From Actinomadura pelletieri DSM 43383 (GTDB taxonomy: Bacteria > Actinomycetota > Actinomycetes > Streptosporangiales > Streptosporangiaceae), in NCBI RefSeq assembly GCF_003634705.1, contig NZ_RBWU01000001.1, forward strand, positions 1,404,194 to 1,468,193: 64,000 bases of DNA, given 5' to 3'. Position 1 is the stretch's first letter. Every line of letters starts with the position of its first letter. The notes under the pieces are model-generated. The model worked only from the letters and a program-made list of their open reading frames with translations, ran no database searches and had not been told where the DNA came from. The translations under genes were made by a program, and so were the position numbers. Positions 1 to 8,638 of the stretch are shown in pieces.

Positions 1-915
1 CGTCAGGGCGGAGTGCCGCGACCCGGCGACGTGGGCCAGGCCGAACACATGCCCCGCCTCGTGCGTCGCGACCGCCTCGACCGAGAAGCCGCCGGGACGG
101 CACGTCCCGCCGGTCCACCAACGCTTACCGTGCTGCTGGAGCGCCATGTCCGACTCCAGCGTCCGCGATCCGCTGTACCAGATGCAGGTCGCCGCGAGGA
201 TGTTGGCGTTCGCGCCGGTCATGGACCGCCACCCGAAGGTGTTGACGCGGTCCCGCTGAGCGCAGGTGGCGGTGTTGGTGACGTTGGGGCCGGTGGCCGA
301 CTGCCCGAGGTAGCGCGCGTCCACGTTCGGCGGCGGAGTGAACCGTCGCCGGCCCGTGCAGTCGGTGTTGCCGTTCACCATGTTGGCGACGCCCTCGGCG
401 ATGACGGAACTCGGCAGCCCGGTCGTGCCCGGGTGGTACCGCCACGGAACGGCGCTGCCCGTCGCCCATTTGCTGGGTTCGAGGCTGTACGTCCCGTCCT
501 GGCACGCGTTCAGCGGCGCCTGTGCCGCGCGCGGCCTGCCCTGGGGCACATGCGCGCCCCGCATGGAGAGGATGATCTCGCCCGCGCGGCGGTTGAAGCG
601 GACGGTCAGGGCGGAGGACCCGCCGGTGCGCAACGAGTGCGCGATCAGGGAACTTCCGTCGGTGGGGACGACCGCGGTGAGCCCGTCGGCACCGCGAACG
701 GTCCGACCGCGCAGATCGCACTGGGCGATCCTGATCTTCTGTGGCATCGCGCGGATGGACAGCGTGCCGCCGGGCTTGCACCAGCCGGGCGGACGCCGGG
801 GGCCGTTGTCGGCCGCCGTGGCGACTCCGCCCGCGGCCGTCAGCGCGCAGGCGAAAGCGGCGGTCATCACGGCCGGTACGACCCCTGCTCGGGCCGCGCG
901 TGAGATTCCGTGCAT
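1..915 (-). CDS. Secreted matrixin-type zinc metalloprotease (3' end beyond window)
   Basis: Reading the minus strand from an ATG at 915 gives 305 uninterrupted codons to the window edge. The first ~35 residues are a typical Sec signal peptide: Arg-rich start, Ala/Val/Leu core, Ala-x-Ala-like exit near residue 35. Near the visible end is HEAGHVFGLAH (His285, Glu286, His289, His295), the HExxHxxGxxH zinc signature of metzincins, here matrixin-like. The met-turn and C-terminus lie outside the window. Several Cys residues between signal and active site suggest an extracellular disulfide-bonded domain. It probably acts outside the cell; the substrate is unknown. Longer open frames on the plus strand here are shadows. 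Family call is firm, exact subfamily is not. Confidence 0.85.
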   Translation of the reverse strand, partial: MHGISRAARAGVVPAVMTAAFACALTAAGGVATAADNGPRRPPGWCKPGGTLSIRAMPQKIRIAQCDLRGRTVRGADGLTAVVPTDGSSLIAHSLRTGGSSALTVRFNRRAGEIILSMRGAHVPQGRPRAAQAPLNACQDGTYSLEPSKWATGSAVPWRYHPGTTGLPSSVIAEGVANMVNGNTDCTGRRRFTPPPNVDARYLGQSATGPNVTNTATCAQRDRVNTFGWRSMTGANANILAATCIWYSGSRTLESDMALQQHGKRWWTGGTCRPGGFSVEAVATHEAGHVFGLAHVAGSRHSALT

Positions 916-1301
916 ATCAGTGCTCCGATGTGTGGGAACGTCCCTCCGCAGTCTTGCGCGTGCCGGGGAAAGAGAAACTGCCGCATTCTAAAATGATCAC
1001 CATGGAGCGAGCGGCACCATTCATGAATGGGGGAGATGTGGGTGTATTGCCGAAATGATCGAGGTGTGTGTCGCCGGTCGGTGGTGTAATTCTTTCCTCA
1101 ACCGGTCGTCATCATTTGGCAAACGCGTTTATCGATGGTCTGCACGGAAAAGCAGGGAGTAATCCGGCAACTCGGGATCAACAGAACAAGGCGTCGGTGT
1201 TCCCGGCGCCCGGTCGAGATACACCGCAACCGAGTGGCGGGCAGCCGCCTCCCCTCACCCCCCGCCGTCCGGGTGCGTTCACGGAAGCAGAGGTGTTCAA
1301 C
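916..1301. other. Intergenic region with a long-range inverted repeat
   Basis: No convincing gene. It separates the divergent protease and PRC-barrel genes and should hold both promoters. An imperfect inverted repeat is visible: TTGCCGAAATGAT at 1047-1059 and ATCATTTGGCAA at 1111-1122, with about 50 bases between. It could be a pair of operator half-sites or a weak stem. An in-frame extension of the downstream gene back to 1068 exists but has lower third-position GC and no family match. Confidence 0.4.
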
Positions 1302-2309
1302 GTGGAGACGCAGACACAGGTGCGGGAACTCATGGGCATGAGCGTGACCGACGCCCACGGCACGAAGGTCGGCACGATCAAGCAGGTGTACCTCAACGAC
1401 GACTCCGGGGCCCCGGAATGGGTGACGGTACATACCGGCTGGTTCGGGATGAGGGAGAGCTTCGTCCCCCTGGCCGGGACGCGCAAGAACGGGGACATGC
1501 TTCAGGTCCCCTACGACAAGGAGACCATCAAGGGCGCTCCCAACGTCGACGCGGACGAACACCTGTCGCACGCCCAGATCGTGGACCTCTACCGGCACTA
1601 CGGCGTCCGTCCACCGGCCGGGCGCAGCACGGACACCGAGACCGCGGGTTCGCGCGGGAATCCCGAGGACCGCCGCATGTCCGGCGCCGAGGGCAAATCG
1701 TCCGAGAGTAAGACCGCCGACGGCAAAGCCGCCGAAAGCAGGGCGGCCGAGGGCTCCCGCGAGAAGTCGCCGGGCATGGCGGGCGCGGCCGGGACCGCGG
1801 GAATGGCGGGCACGGCCGGAATGGCCGTCCGACCGGACAAGAACAAGCGAGGGCAGGCGACACCGTCTCAGGCGCCGAGAGAGGGCGCGGAGCCGATGGC
1901 CGAACTGACCCGGTCCGAGGAGCGGATGCGCGTCAGCACCGAGCGGAACGAGGCGGGACGCGTCCACGTGCACAAGTGGATCGAGACGGAGCTGGTCGAG
2001 CGGACGGTCCCCCTCAGCCACGAGGAGATCAGGATCGACCGCGAGCCGATCACGGGCGGTAGGCCGAGCCCCGAGGTGACCATCTCCGAGGACGATCTGG
2101 AGATCATCCTCTATGAGGAGCGGCCGGTCATCGCCAAGGAGACCGTTCCGGTCGAGCGGGTCCGGGTCCGGACCGAGCAGGTCCAGGACGAGGAGACCAT
2201 TCGCGGCGAACTCCGCAAGGAGCGCATCGAGGTCACCCGCGACGACGCCCGGCCCGGGGGTCCGTCCGGATCCGAGCGTCGCGAGGAGCGTGGTCGCCCT
2301 TCCAGGTGA
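1302..2309 (+). CDS. PRC-barrel and DUF2382 (YsnF/AvaK-type) domain protein
   Basis: 335 residues from a GTG at 1302, chosen because the PRC-barrel domain begins a few codons later and codon bias becomes typical here; the frame is open back to 1068. Residues ~1-100 form a PRC-barrel (RELMGMSVTDAHGTKVGTI opening). A low-complexity linker rich in Ala/Gly/Ser follows, with GTAGMA repeats. The C-terminal ~115 residues are DUF2382, an acidic/basic alternating stress domain (SEERMRVSTERNEAGRV, later EIILYEERPVIAKETVPVER). Such proteins are common in actinobacteria and Deinococcus and are linked to envelope or general stress; no enzymatic role is known. It stands alone, diverging from the protease. 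Domain assignment is confident; function is not. Confidence 0.85.
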   Translation: METQTQVRELMGMSVTDAHGTKVGTIKQVYLNDDSGAPEWVTVHTGWFGMRESFVPLAGTRKNGDMLQVPYDKETIKGAPNVDADEHLSHAQIVDLYRHYGVRPPAGRSTDTETAGSRGNPEDRRMSGAEGKSSESKTADGKAAESRAAEGSREKSPGMAGAAGTAGMAGTAGMAVRPDKNKRGQATPSQAPREGAEPMAELTRSEERMRVSTERNEAGRVHVHKWIETELVERTVPLSHEEIRIDREPITGGRPSPEVTISEDDLEIILYEERPVIAKETVPVERVRVRTEQVQDEETIRGELRKERIEVTRDDARPGGPSGSERREERGRPSR

Positions 2310-2507
2310 CCGGATCCGGGTCGACGCGCGACCACGCACGGCGCCACGGCGGAAGTGCCATCCCGGATGGCGGCGCCGCCCGGCCGGGCCGAACTCACCC
2401 GCCGCCCCGGCCGGGCGCCCGCCTTATGACGGACGCCGGACTCGTCCGTTTATCGTCGTCCGCGACGGAGAGGCTTCTCTCAGACCCGTGAGAGGAGGCC
2501 CGGACGC

Positions 2508-3347
2508 GTGGAACGGGAACCTCGGGTCGCGTTCGTGCTCGGCGGCGGCGGTGTCCTCGGCGCGCACGAGGTCGGCATGTTGCGGGCTCTGGAGGAGAGC
2601 GGCATCAGACCCGACCTGGTCGTCGGTACGTCGATCGGCGCGCTGAACGGCGTGTTCGTCGCCGCGGAGCCCGGGGACGCGGCGATCGAACGGCTCACCG
2701 GCCTGTGGTCGAACGACTCCGCCCGCTCCGTGTTCGGCGCGAACGTCATGGCGCGGTTGTGGACGCTCGCCCGCTCCGGCACCCACCTGCACTCGAACGA
2801 ACCGCTCCGCCGGATGCTGGACGAACTGCTTCCCGTCCGGACGTTCGAGGAACTGGCCGTCCCGTTCCAGTGCGTCGCCGCCGGGATCGAGACGGCGATG
2901 GCGCACTGGTTCACCGAGGGACCGCTGATCCCGGCGGTGCTGGCCTCGTCCGCCGCGCCGGGGCTGCTGCCGCCCGTCCCGATCGGCGACCGGCACTACG
3001 TCGACGGCGGGCTCGTCCACAGCATCCCGGTCGGACGCGCCGTCATGCTCGGCGCCACCACCATCTACGTCCTGCACGTCGGACGCATCGAGCGGGACCT
3101 GCCGCCGCCGCGCCGCCCCTGGGAGGTCGGCCTCATCGCGTTCGAGATCGCGCGACGGCACCGCTTCTTCGAGGAGATGGCGAACCTCCCGGACGACCTC
3201 ACCGTGCACGTCCTCCCGGCGGGCGCCCGTCCGCAGAAGGCGGGCGTCGACCTCGCGCAGATGCGGTACCGGAACGCCACGGGCATCGCCGCGCACATCG
3301 AACGCGCCTACGAGGCATCCTTGACCTACCTCAAGGAACGAGCGTGA
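2508..3347 (+). CDS. Patatin-like phospholipase (RssA family)
   Basis: 279 residues, GTG start at 2508 preceded by GAGAGGAGG at 2490-2498. Family hallmarks: glycine-rich oxyanion loop GGGGVLG (12-18), nucleophile elbow GTSIG with Ser42, and catalytic Asp166 in VDGG. This Ser-Asp dyad hydrolyses acyl esters of phospholipids or lysophospholipids. No signal peptide is visible, so it is probably cytoplasmic or membrane-associated. The PlsC-type acyltransferase gene starts one base after its stop, implying one transcript; a lipase plus an acyltransferase suggests acyl-chain remodelling of a lipid, which is inference. Length is normal for RssA-type single-domain patatins. Confidence 0.9.
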   Translation: MEREPRVAFVLGGGGVLGAHEVGMLRALEESGIRPDLVVGTSIGALNGVFVAAEPGDAAIERLTGLWSNDSARSVFGANVMARLWTLARSGTHLHSNEPLRRMLDELLPVRTFEELAVPFQCVAAGIETAMAHWFTEGPLIPAVLASSAAPGLLPPVPIGDRHYVDGGLVHSIPVGRAVMLGATTIYVLHVGRIERDLPPPRRPWEVGLIAFEIARRHRFFEEMANLPDDLTVHVLPAGARPQKAGVDLAQMRYRNATGIAAHIERAYEASLTYLKERA

Positions 3348-3348
3348 C

Positions 3349-4326
3349 ATGCCCCTGCCGCCCCCCATCGTCCGTCGCGTGCTGCTCACGCCGCTGCTGT
3401 TCGCCCTGACCCTGCTGATCGTCGTGCTGTTCCCGGTCGTCCAGCCGGTCGCGACACTCGCCGGACGCGACCGCCGCCGCGCCGCCCGGCTGCTCTGGTT
3501 CGCGCTGGCGTGGGGTACGCGGGAGTCGGTCGCCGTCCTGGAACTCGGCCGGCTGTGGGTCCGGCGCCGCACCCACGACGACCGGCACTACGACGTGATC
3601 CGCCGCTATGTCGGCGCCCTGTACTCGGTCGCGGAACGGCGGCTCGGCCTGCGCATCGTGATCGACGGACCCGGGACCGGTACGGCGCCGGACGGCGACC
3701 GCCCGTTGATCGTCCTCAGCCGCCACGCGGGCCCGGGGGACGCGCTCCTCCTCGTCCACCACCTGCTCACCGACTACCGGCGGCGACCCCGCGTCGTCAT
3801 GAAGGCGCAACTGCAACTCGACCCGTGCATCGACATCGCCGCGAACCGCCTGCCGAACGCGTTCGTCACCCCGGGCGGCGGCGCCGTCGACGACATCGCC
3901 CGTCTCGCCGACGATCTCGGCCCCCGCGACGCGCTCGTCATCTTCCCCGAGGGCGGCAACTTCACCCCGCGACGGCGGCGGCGCGCGATCCGGCGGCTGA
4001 CCCGCCTCCAGCGGCGGGACGAGGCGGAACGCGCGGCCGCGATGCGGAACGTGATGCCGCCGCGGCCCGGCGGGGTCCTCGCCGCGCTCGACTCCGCCCC
4101 GACCGCCGACGTCGTGTTCGTCGCGCACACCGGCCTCGACCACATGGCCACGGTCGGTGACGTCTGGCGCCGTGTCCCCCTCACCGAACCCGTCCGCGCC
4201 CGCTGGTGGCGGATCCCCGCCGAGGACGTCCCCGACGGCCGCGACGCCCGCACCGACTGGCTGTACACGCAGTGGGAACGCGCCGACGCCTGGATCACCG
4301 CCAACCGCGCACCCGTCCCCGAGTGA
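3349..4326 (+). CDS. PlsC-type 1-acylglycerol-phosphate acyltransferase family protein
   Basis: 325 residues. A hydrophobic N-terminal helix (~10-37) likely anchors it to the inner membrane. The acyltransferase motif HX4D is HAGPGD (His126, Asp131) and the substrate motif is FPEG (199-202), both diagnostic of lysophospholipid acyltransferases. An Arg-rich stretch follows FPEG. The ATG at 3349 lies one base past the patatin stop, so the two are almost certainly co-transcribed and translationally coupled. Expected reaction: transfer of an acyl group to a lysophospholipid or related glycerolipid. The real acceptor is not evident; this is probably not the housekeeping PlsC, because it is paired with a lipase. 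Confidence 0.87.
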   Translation: MPLPPPIVRRVLLTPLLFALTLLIVVLFPVVQPVATLAGRDRRRAARLLWFALAWGTRESVAVLELGRLWVRRRTHDDRHYDVIRRYVGALYSVAERRLGLRIVIDGPGTGTAPDGDRPLIVLSRHAGPGDALLLVHHLLTDYRRRPRVVMKAQLQLDPCIDIAANRLPNAFVTPGGGAVDDIARLADDLGPRDALVIFPEGGNFTPRRRRRAIRRLTRLQRRDEAERAAAMRNVMPPRPGGVLAALDSAPTADVVFVAHTGLDHMATVGDVWRRVPLTEPVRARWWRIPAEDVPDGRDARTDWLYTQWERADAWITANRAPVPE

Positions 4327-4338
4327 CATCATGGACGT

Positions 4339-4743
4339 ATGGGCGACGAGGGGACGGTGCGGGTCGACCTGTGGATCTGGTCGGTGCGCCTGCTGAAGAC
4401 CCGTTCGATGGCGACGACCGCCTGCCGCGCGGGGCATGTCCGCGTGAACGACGAACGCGCCAAACCGTCCACCACGGTGAAGCCCGGTGACGAGGTCCGG
4501 CTCCGCCATGATGGACGGGAACGGATCGTCGTCGTGAAGCGGATCATCCGCAAACGGGTCGGAGCGCCCACCGCGCAGGAATGCCTCATCGACAAGAGCC
4601 CGCCTCCGCCGCCGCCCGAGGCCCTCATCCCGGTCGGTCGCCGGGAGCGCGGCGCGGGCCGTCCCACCAAACGGGACCGCCGCGAGCTGGAACGCATCCT
4701 CGACCGCTACCGCGTCCTCAACGAACCACCCGCGCAGGACTGA
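4339..4743 (+). CDS. S4-domain RNA-binding protein (Hsp15-like)
   Basis: 134 residues, ATG at 4339, 12 bases after the acyltransferase stop. The N-terminal half is an S4 RNA-binding domain: VRVDLWIWSVRLLKTRS, then CRAGHVRVN and a KPGDEVRL turn. A Pro-rich linker and basic tail follow. Hsp15-type proteins bind the 50S subunit carrying nascent peptidyl-tRNA and help recycle stalled ribosomes in E. coli; actinobacterial homologues are less studied. The last 26 bases overlap the 3' end of the convergent HExxH gene. Family assignment is strong; ribosome rescue is inferred from family. Confidence 0.85.
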   Translation: MGDEGTVRVDLWIWSVRLLKTRSMATTACRAGHVRVNDERAKPSTTVKPGDEVRLRHDGRERIVVVKRIIRKRVGAPTAQECLIDKSPPPPPPEALIPVGRRERGAGRPTKRDRRELERILDRYRVLNEPPAQD

Positions 4744-6067
4744 CCGCCCCGGCTCCGGCGCGCGGGCGGCCGTTGCGCCGCGTCCAGCAGGCACGGTGCC
4801 GCGCGGCCTTGCGGGACGCCGACCGCATCGCCTTGGCGGGCACCGGTTCGCGCGCCCACCGGCGCAGGGTGCCGGCCATGCCATGGACGAAGTCGACACC
4901 GGCCGGGGTCAGGCCGTCACCCCGCAGCAGGCTGTCGCACGCCCACAGAGCCGCCGCCCGCCAGCGTTCGAACTCGGTGTGCGCGTGCATGTCGCCGGGC
5001 GTCCACCCGCGCTCGCGCCGCCAGAACGCGGCGACGCCGAGGTGCGCGTACGTGCCCTGAAGCAGCCCGTACACGGGACGGGGATCGTTCCGCCACGGAG
5101 CGTAGTACAGCCGGTCATGGCCGGGACGGATCATCGGGACCGCCTCGAGCAGCGCGGCCAGCTTGATGTGCTGTGTCTCGTGGGCCAGGACGAGGGCCAG
5201 CGCGCGGGCGTCGGAGGTCGCGGAGAACCCGATGGTGCCGTGCGCCGCGCGGGAACTGGCGCTGGTCCGCCCGGTGCCGGGGTCGGCGAGGGGCGTCACC
5301 ACCCGGACGACCACGCTCACCTCCTCGGCCACGGCTCGGTGGCGGCCGACCAGATGGTGCCAGGCGGCCGAGAGATCTTCGGCCCAGCACCGCAGTTCGG
5401 ACCCCGGGAGCCGGTCGCGCAGCGCGCCGCCGGGCAGCCGGTACGGGTCGAGGTCGTCGATCAGGACGTCCAGCGACAGCCCCGCCGAGGACACCGAGAC
5501 GCGCCGCAGCCCGAGCCAGCCCGGCGCGTCGGTGCGCGCGTCGGCGGGCACCTCGACCCGGGTACCGGGGGCCTCGACCACCGCGCGACCGTCCGCGACA
5601 CGCACCGTCGCGGACATGGCGGGCCGGTCGAGGACGGCGGCGCCCAGCGACGGCAACATGACCGTCGTGCCCCTGACCGGCACGGTGACGGTCGCGTCGT
5701 GACCGGCGCGGATCGCCGTGGCCGCGGCGACCGTGGCGAGCTGCTCCAAGGCGCCGGCCGAACCGCCACGGCGGGCGTCCCGGATCGATCGGGCCGCCCA
5801 TGCGCCGACCGCCGGATGCCGGAGCACCCGGCGGGCCTCCTCCGGGTGGGCGGCGTCCAGATCGGCGAGCATCCGGTAGGCGTGCCGGACCCGGTCGGCC
5901 GTCCCCGGGTCGCCGGACGAACGCGCCTGCTCCGCCACCGCGCGCACGAGAAGCAGATGCCGGCTCGTCTGGATGTCGTCCAGCATCCGCGTCGCCGGAA
6001 TTCCCCCCGCACCCCTGGCCAGTTCCCGCAGGAGATGGGCGGGCGGCCGGTGGTAGAAAACGTCCAT
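4718..6067 (-). CDS. HExxH-motif peptide beta-hydroxylase-like protein of the FxS locus
   Basis: 449 residues from ATG 6067; the frame is open upstream to 6256, but that part overlaps the maturase gene. His296-Glu-Thr-Gln-His300 (LAHETQH) is an HExxH motif in a helix, followed by LAALLE and a second conserved block near 335-360 (YGLLQGTYAHLGVAAFWRRE). This matches the HExxH domain co-occurring with FxsB-type maturases (TIGR04267-like, now named as 2-oxoglutarate-dependent peptide beta-hydroxylases). In many loci this domain is fused to the radical SAM enzyme; here it is a separate gene eight bases downstream of it. The predicted role is to hydroxylate or otherwise modify the FxS precursor. 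The tail is very Arg-rich. Confidence 0.8.
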   Translation of the reverse strand: MDVFYHRPPAHLLRELARGAGGIPATRMLDDIQTSRHLLLVRAVAEQARSSGDPGTADRVRHAYRMLADLDAAHPEEARRVLRHPAVGAWAARSIRDARRGGSAGALEQLATVAAATAIRAGHDATVTVPVRGTTVMLPSLGAAVLDRPAMSATVRVADGRAVVEAPGTRVEVPADARTDAPGWLGLRRVSVSSAGLSLDVLIDDLDPYRLPGGALRDRLPGSELRCWAEDLSAAWHHLVGRHRAVAEEVSVVVRVVTPLADPGTGRTSASSRAAHGTIGFSATSDARALALVLAHETQHIKLAALLEAVPMIRPGHDRLYYAPWRNDPRPVYGLLQGTYAHLGVAAFWRRERGWTPGDMHAHTEFERWRAAALWACDSLLRGDGLTPAGVDFVHGMAGTLRRWAREPVPAKAMRSASRKAARHRACWTRRNGRPRAGAGAVSPARVVR

Positions 6068-6075
6068 GTCAGCTC

Positions 6076-7347
6076 TCACTTCGCGGCCATTCCGGACAGG
6101 TCGGCGGCGAGCCTGGATCGGATGTGCAGAATGAGTTCGCGAAGGTCCGGGCAGAACACCGAGGGATTGTCGAAGCCGTTCGATTCGCGGTAGCGGTGCG
6201 CGTAATGGCCGCCACCGCACACATCGCGGACGGGACATGACAGGCATGTCTGGCACAACGCCCGCAAGCCGATTTGTCGGGCCGCCATGAACGGTGACAG
6301 CAGCACCGAGTCGAAGGAATCCCGGAACACGTGCCCCCCGGTCTCCGGCGCACCGGGAAACGCGGACTTCAGGATGTCGGACTGCTCGATCGCCCCATCC
6401 GTCTCCACGACGACCATGCCGACCGGTGAGACCCCGACCGCCTCACTCGTGGACGCCCCACCGAGCAGCAGGTGCAGGATCTCCTGGAACAGCCGGACGC
6501 CGGTCTCCCGTCTTGGCGCGTCGTACCAGCGGTCGAACACCGTGGCCAACCAGTCGCCGTAGGGCGTGGCCGTGGAGCCGTCCCGCCGTCCCGGTGGCGG
6601 CTCGGACCAGTTCGCGTGCGGCAGCAGCAGATCGACGACGGGTGGGCCGTACCGCAGCAGGGCCTCGTAGGTCTCCACCGGGTCGTTGCGGAGGTCGACC
6701 GTGCACAGCAGCCCGGCGAACAGATGCCGGTACCGGTCGGAGGTGAGCCGTTCGAGCGCGGTGTGGACGGCGGCGTGACTGCCTCGCCCGTCGGGGCGGC
6801 GCCGGTGGCGGTCGTGCGCGGCGGCGGTGCCGTCGAGGCTCACCCCGACCCGCACGTCGAGCGCGTCGAAGAGGCGCAGTTCCTCCTCGCCCAGCCGGAC
6901 GGCGTTGGTCTGGACGATGGCACGGACCCGGTCGCGACCGTCCGGGCCGGAACCAGCGGCCCTCCGCACCGCCTCGCGCGTCGTGCGGACGGTGTCTCCG
7001 ATAAGGCCGGTCCCGGCCAGCAGGGGTTCGCCGCCGTGCAGGATGAGCGCGACGGACGGGAGGTCGTGCTCCCGGACGTGCTCGGCGATGCGCTCTGCCG
7101 TACGGGCGAGCACCATCGGCGCCATCCGGTGCGGGCGCCCGCGCCAGCTCTGGTCGCTCATCCGGTAGACGTAGCAGTGGTCGCACGCCAGATCGCACCG
7201 ACTGGCGATCTTGAGGACGAACTGCCGGAACGGGGTCGGCCGCCAGCCGTCGGCCAGGAGCGCGGCCACGTCCGGCTCCGCCGGGCGGCCCGGCCGCGGC
7301 GGGCGCACGGTGGCACCGGCTTCGATGAAAGCCGCTTCCTCGCTCAT
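6076..7347 (-). CDS. fxsB: FxsB-like radical SAM/SPASM peptide maturase
   Basis: 423 residues from ATG 7347 (a GTG lies two codons upstream). CDLACDHC gives the CX3CX2C [4Fe-4S] radical SAM motif (Cys51, 55, 58) with the aromatic after the last Cys. A C-terminal SPASM region carries Cys365, 368, 371, 377 and 399, including CPVRDVCGGG, ligating auxiliary clusters. FxsB family enzymes are reported to form a cyclophane between the Phe ring and the Ser beta-carbon of an F-x-S motif. The FxsA-like precursor diverges from it across 128 bases. The HExxH gene follows after eight bases. Length fits an FxsB core without the fused HExxH domain. Confidence 0.87.
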   Translation of the reverse strand: MSEEAAFIEAGATVRPPRPGRPAEPDVAALLADGWRPTPFRQFVLKIASRCDLACDHCYVYRMSDQSWRGRPHRMAPMVLARTAERIAEHVREHDLPSVALILHGGEPLLAGTGLIGDTVRTTREAVRRAAGSGPDGRDRVRAIVQTNAVRLGEEELRLFDALDVRVGVSLDGTAAAHDRHRRRPDGRGSHAAVHTALERLTSDRYRHLFAGLLCTVDLRNDPVETYEALLRYGPPVVDLLLPHANWSEPPPGRRDGSTATPYGDWLATVFDRWYDAPRRETGVRLFQEILHLLLGGASTSEAVGVSPVGMVVVETDGAIEQSDILKSAFPGAPETGGHVFRDSFDSVLLSPFMAARQIGLRALCQTCLSCPVRDVCGGGHYAHRYRESNGFDNPSVFCPDLRELILHIRSRLAADLSGMAAK

Positions 7348-7475
7348 GCGCACCCCGGCTTCCGGTACGGCCGTCTTCCGGGGCCGACCCGGTACGGCCC
7401 GAACGGGCGTCCTTTAAGCCGATGTCATCGCCCCGTCCTTCCCGGCAAAATAACATCTTCTCTGGAGGTGTTTCC
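7348..7475. promoter_or_regulatory. Divergent promoter region between fxsB and fxsA
   Basis: 128 bases between the divergent starts. The RBS GGAGG at 7464-7468 lies seven bases before the precursor ATG. A short AT-richer stretch (7452-7460, taacatctt) precedes it, and CTTTAAG sits at 7412-7418. No sigma-factor consensus was recognised with confidence. Two copies of CCGGTACGGCC-like sequence (around 7376 and 7390) form a short direct repeat that could bind a regulator. Confidence 0.45.
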
Positions 7476-7664
7476 ATGGCCGATACCGGAGTGGACCGCG
7501 CCGATCAGTTGCCGGATGTCAGCGCCATCCCCTTGCACGCCCTCGACGATCTCGAAGAATCCGCCCTGGGGCGCGCACTGCACCGGATATTTGTGTCACT
7601 CGACACAGAACAGGCCGAGGCGATCGCCGGTTTCCAGTCTGTGATCGATGAAGACTTGAAATGA
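7476..7664 (+). CDS. fxsA: FxsA-like RiPP precursor with internal F-x-S motif
   Basis: 62 residues, ATG 7476 with a strong GGAGG RBS. The leader is acidic and Leu/Asp-rich (LPDVSAIPLHALDDL), typical of FxSxx-COOH precursors. Near the C-terminus is Phe53-Gln54-Ser55, the expected maturation site. Seven residues (VIDEDLK) follow Ser55, whereas family members normally end two residues after the Ser; this is an atypical tail. The gene diverges from fxsB and converges on the TIR gene at 7698. It is expected to be cross-linked at Phe-Ser by FxsB and possibly modified by the HExxH protein. No protease or exporter gene is recognised nearby. Confidence 0.8.
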   Translation: MADTGVDRADQLPDVSAIPLHALDDLEESALGRALHRIFVSLDTEQAEAIAGFQSVIDEDLK

Positions 7665-7697
7665 ACATGCCAATGACCGAATCCGGTCGAGCCATGA

Positions 7698-8612
7698 TCA
7701 AGGGTGACGCAGCTCTTTGATCTGCCGGACGAGTTCGGTCACGCGTGGCAACGCGGGATCGTTGTACGCCGAGATCTCCAGGGTGGCCGTCATCTCGTCC
7801 AGCATGGCCGCGTCCGGATGCCGGATCGCGCGCCGCACCACCGCGGCCAGCATCACCATGGACGATCCGTCCCTGATGTCGAGCGGCCCGAGCCGGATCT
7901 CCATCTCCTTGATCCAGTCGTGGATTCCCCCCGAGTTCCGGAGCGGCTCCACCATGTACAGCGCCCGGACGAGACGCGCCCGCAGCTCCGCCGGGACCGT
8001 TCCGCGAGGTGGAAGCGGCAGCGGAGGCGGCGACGCCGACGAGGTCGCGTCGCCGAACGCGGGCCGCACGGCGACGGCCTCGGCCCGGTCGAGCGGAGGC
8101 AGGGCCGCCCGGTCGGCCTCGACGATCCATCCGGCGATCGTCTTGAGCGCCTGGAGGTAGGGCTTGCCGCCGACGCGTTTGAGGTCGATCAGCAGGTCGT
8201 CGCCGAGGCTGCGGTGGGCGTTCTGCAAGCGGGCGATCACCTCGGGCTGGTCCGTGTCCGCCGACCAGCGCAGCGGTATCAGGCACCGGGCGGGCTCGGC
8301 GTCCGGGTCGGTGGACACGCGGCCGATCCGCTCGGCGAAGATCCCCCATTCCCGTCCGCACCAGCCGCTCTTGCCGTAGTCGGTGGACAGTAACGCGATC
8401 ATCGAACGCGCGGTGCGGGCCCGGTCGATGAGCACCGTCTTCCAGTCGTCGCCGGGATACACGCCCTCGCGGTCAAGGAATCCGACGTTCTTTCGGTCAC
8501 GACCGAGCAGCAGCCGCACCTCCACATCGAGATCGTCGAAGAACTCGGCGACCAGGTTCTCATCGACATGGCGCGAGTAACTGAGGAAGAAGGCATAGGG
8601 GGTATCGGACAT
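7698..8612 (-). CDS. TIR-like domain protein with C-terminal effector-associated-like domain
   Basis: 304 residues from ATG 8612, chosen because GGAAGG lies just upstream; earlier GTG/TTG starts would overlap the preceding stop. Residues ~1-140 are a TIR-like domain of the type in FxsC (AFFLSYSRHVDENLV, then MIALLSTDYGKSGWCGREW). A Pro-rich linker follows (~190-205). Residues ~205-304 are a helical domain ending RHPDAAMLDEM...YNDPALPRVTELV, clearly homologous to the C-terminus of the next upstream gene product. Such paired small helical domains are known in actinobacterial conflict systems as effector-associated domains mediating homotypic contacts. NADase activity is possible but the catalytic Glu cannot be assigned by eye. 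Confidence 0.72.
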   Translation of the reverse strand: MSDTPYAFFLSYSRHVDENLVAEFFDDLDVEVRLLLGRDRKNVGFLDREGVYPGDDWKTVLIDRARTARSMIALLSTDYGKSGWCGREWGIFAERIGRVSTDPDAEPARCLIPLRWSADTDQPEVIARLQNAHRSLGDDLLIDLKRVGGKPYLQALKTIAGWIVEADRAALPPLDRAEAVAVRPAFGDATSSASPPPLPLPPRGTVPAELRARLVRALYMVEPLRNSGGIHDWIKEMEIRLGPLDIRDGSSMVMLAAVVRRAIRHPDAAMLDEMTATLEISAYNDPALPRVTELVRQIKELRHP

Positions 8613-8638
8613 CGGCATCCTTCCGGGGTCGCCGGCCG

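Noticed and set aside
13..991. Three long open frames over the left edge (plus 13-903 and 338-991, minus 125-781)
   Set aside because: They are shadows of the minus-strand matrixin gene, which has a signal peptide and an HExxHxxGxxH motif in another frame.
1098..2339. 413-codon minus-strand frame opposite the PRC-barrel gene
   Set aside because: Rich in Arg/Leu/Pro with no motif; the plus strand carries two clear domains.
4339..4743. S4 protein as part of the FxS locus
   Set aside because: It belongs to the patatin/PlsC strand and only overlaps the HExxH gene at the 3' ends.
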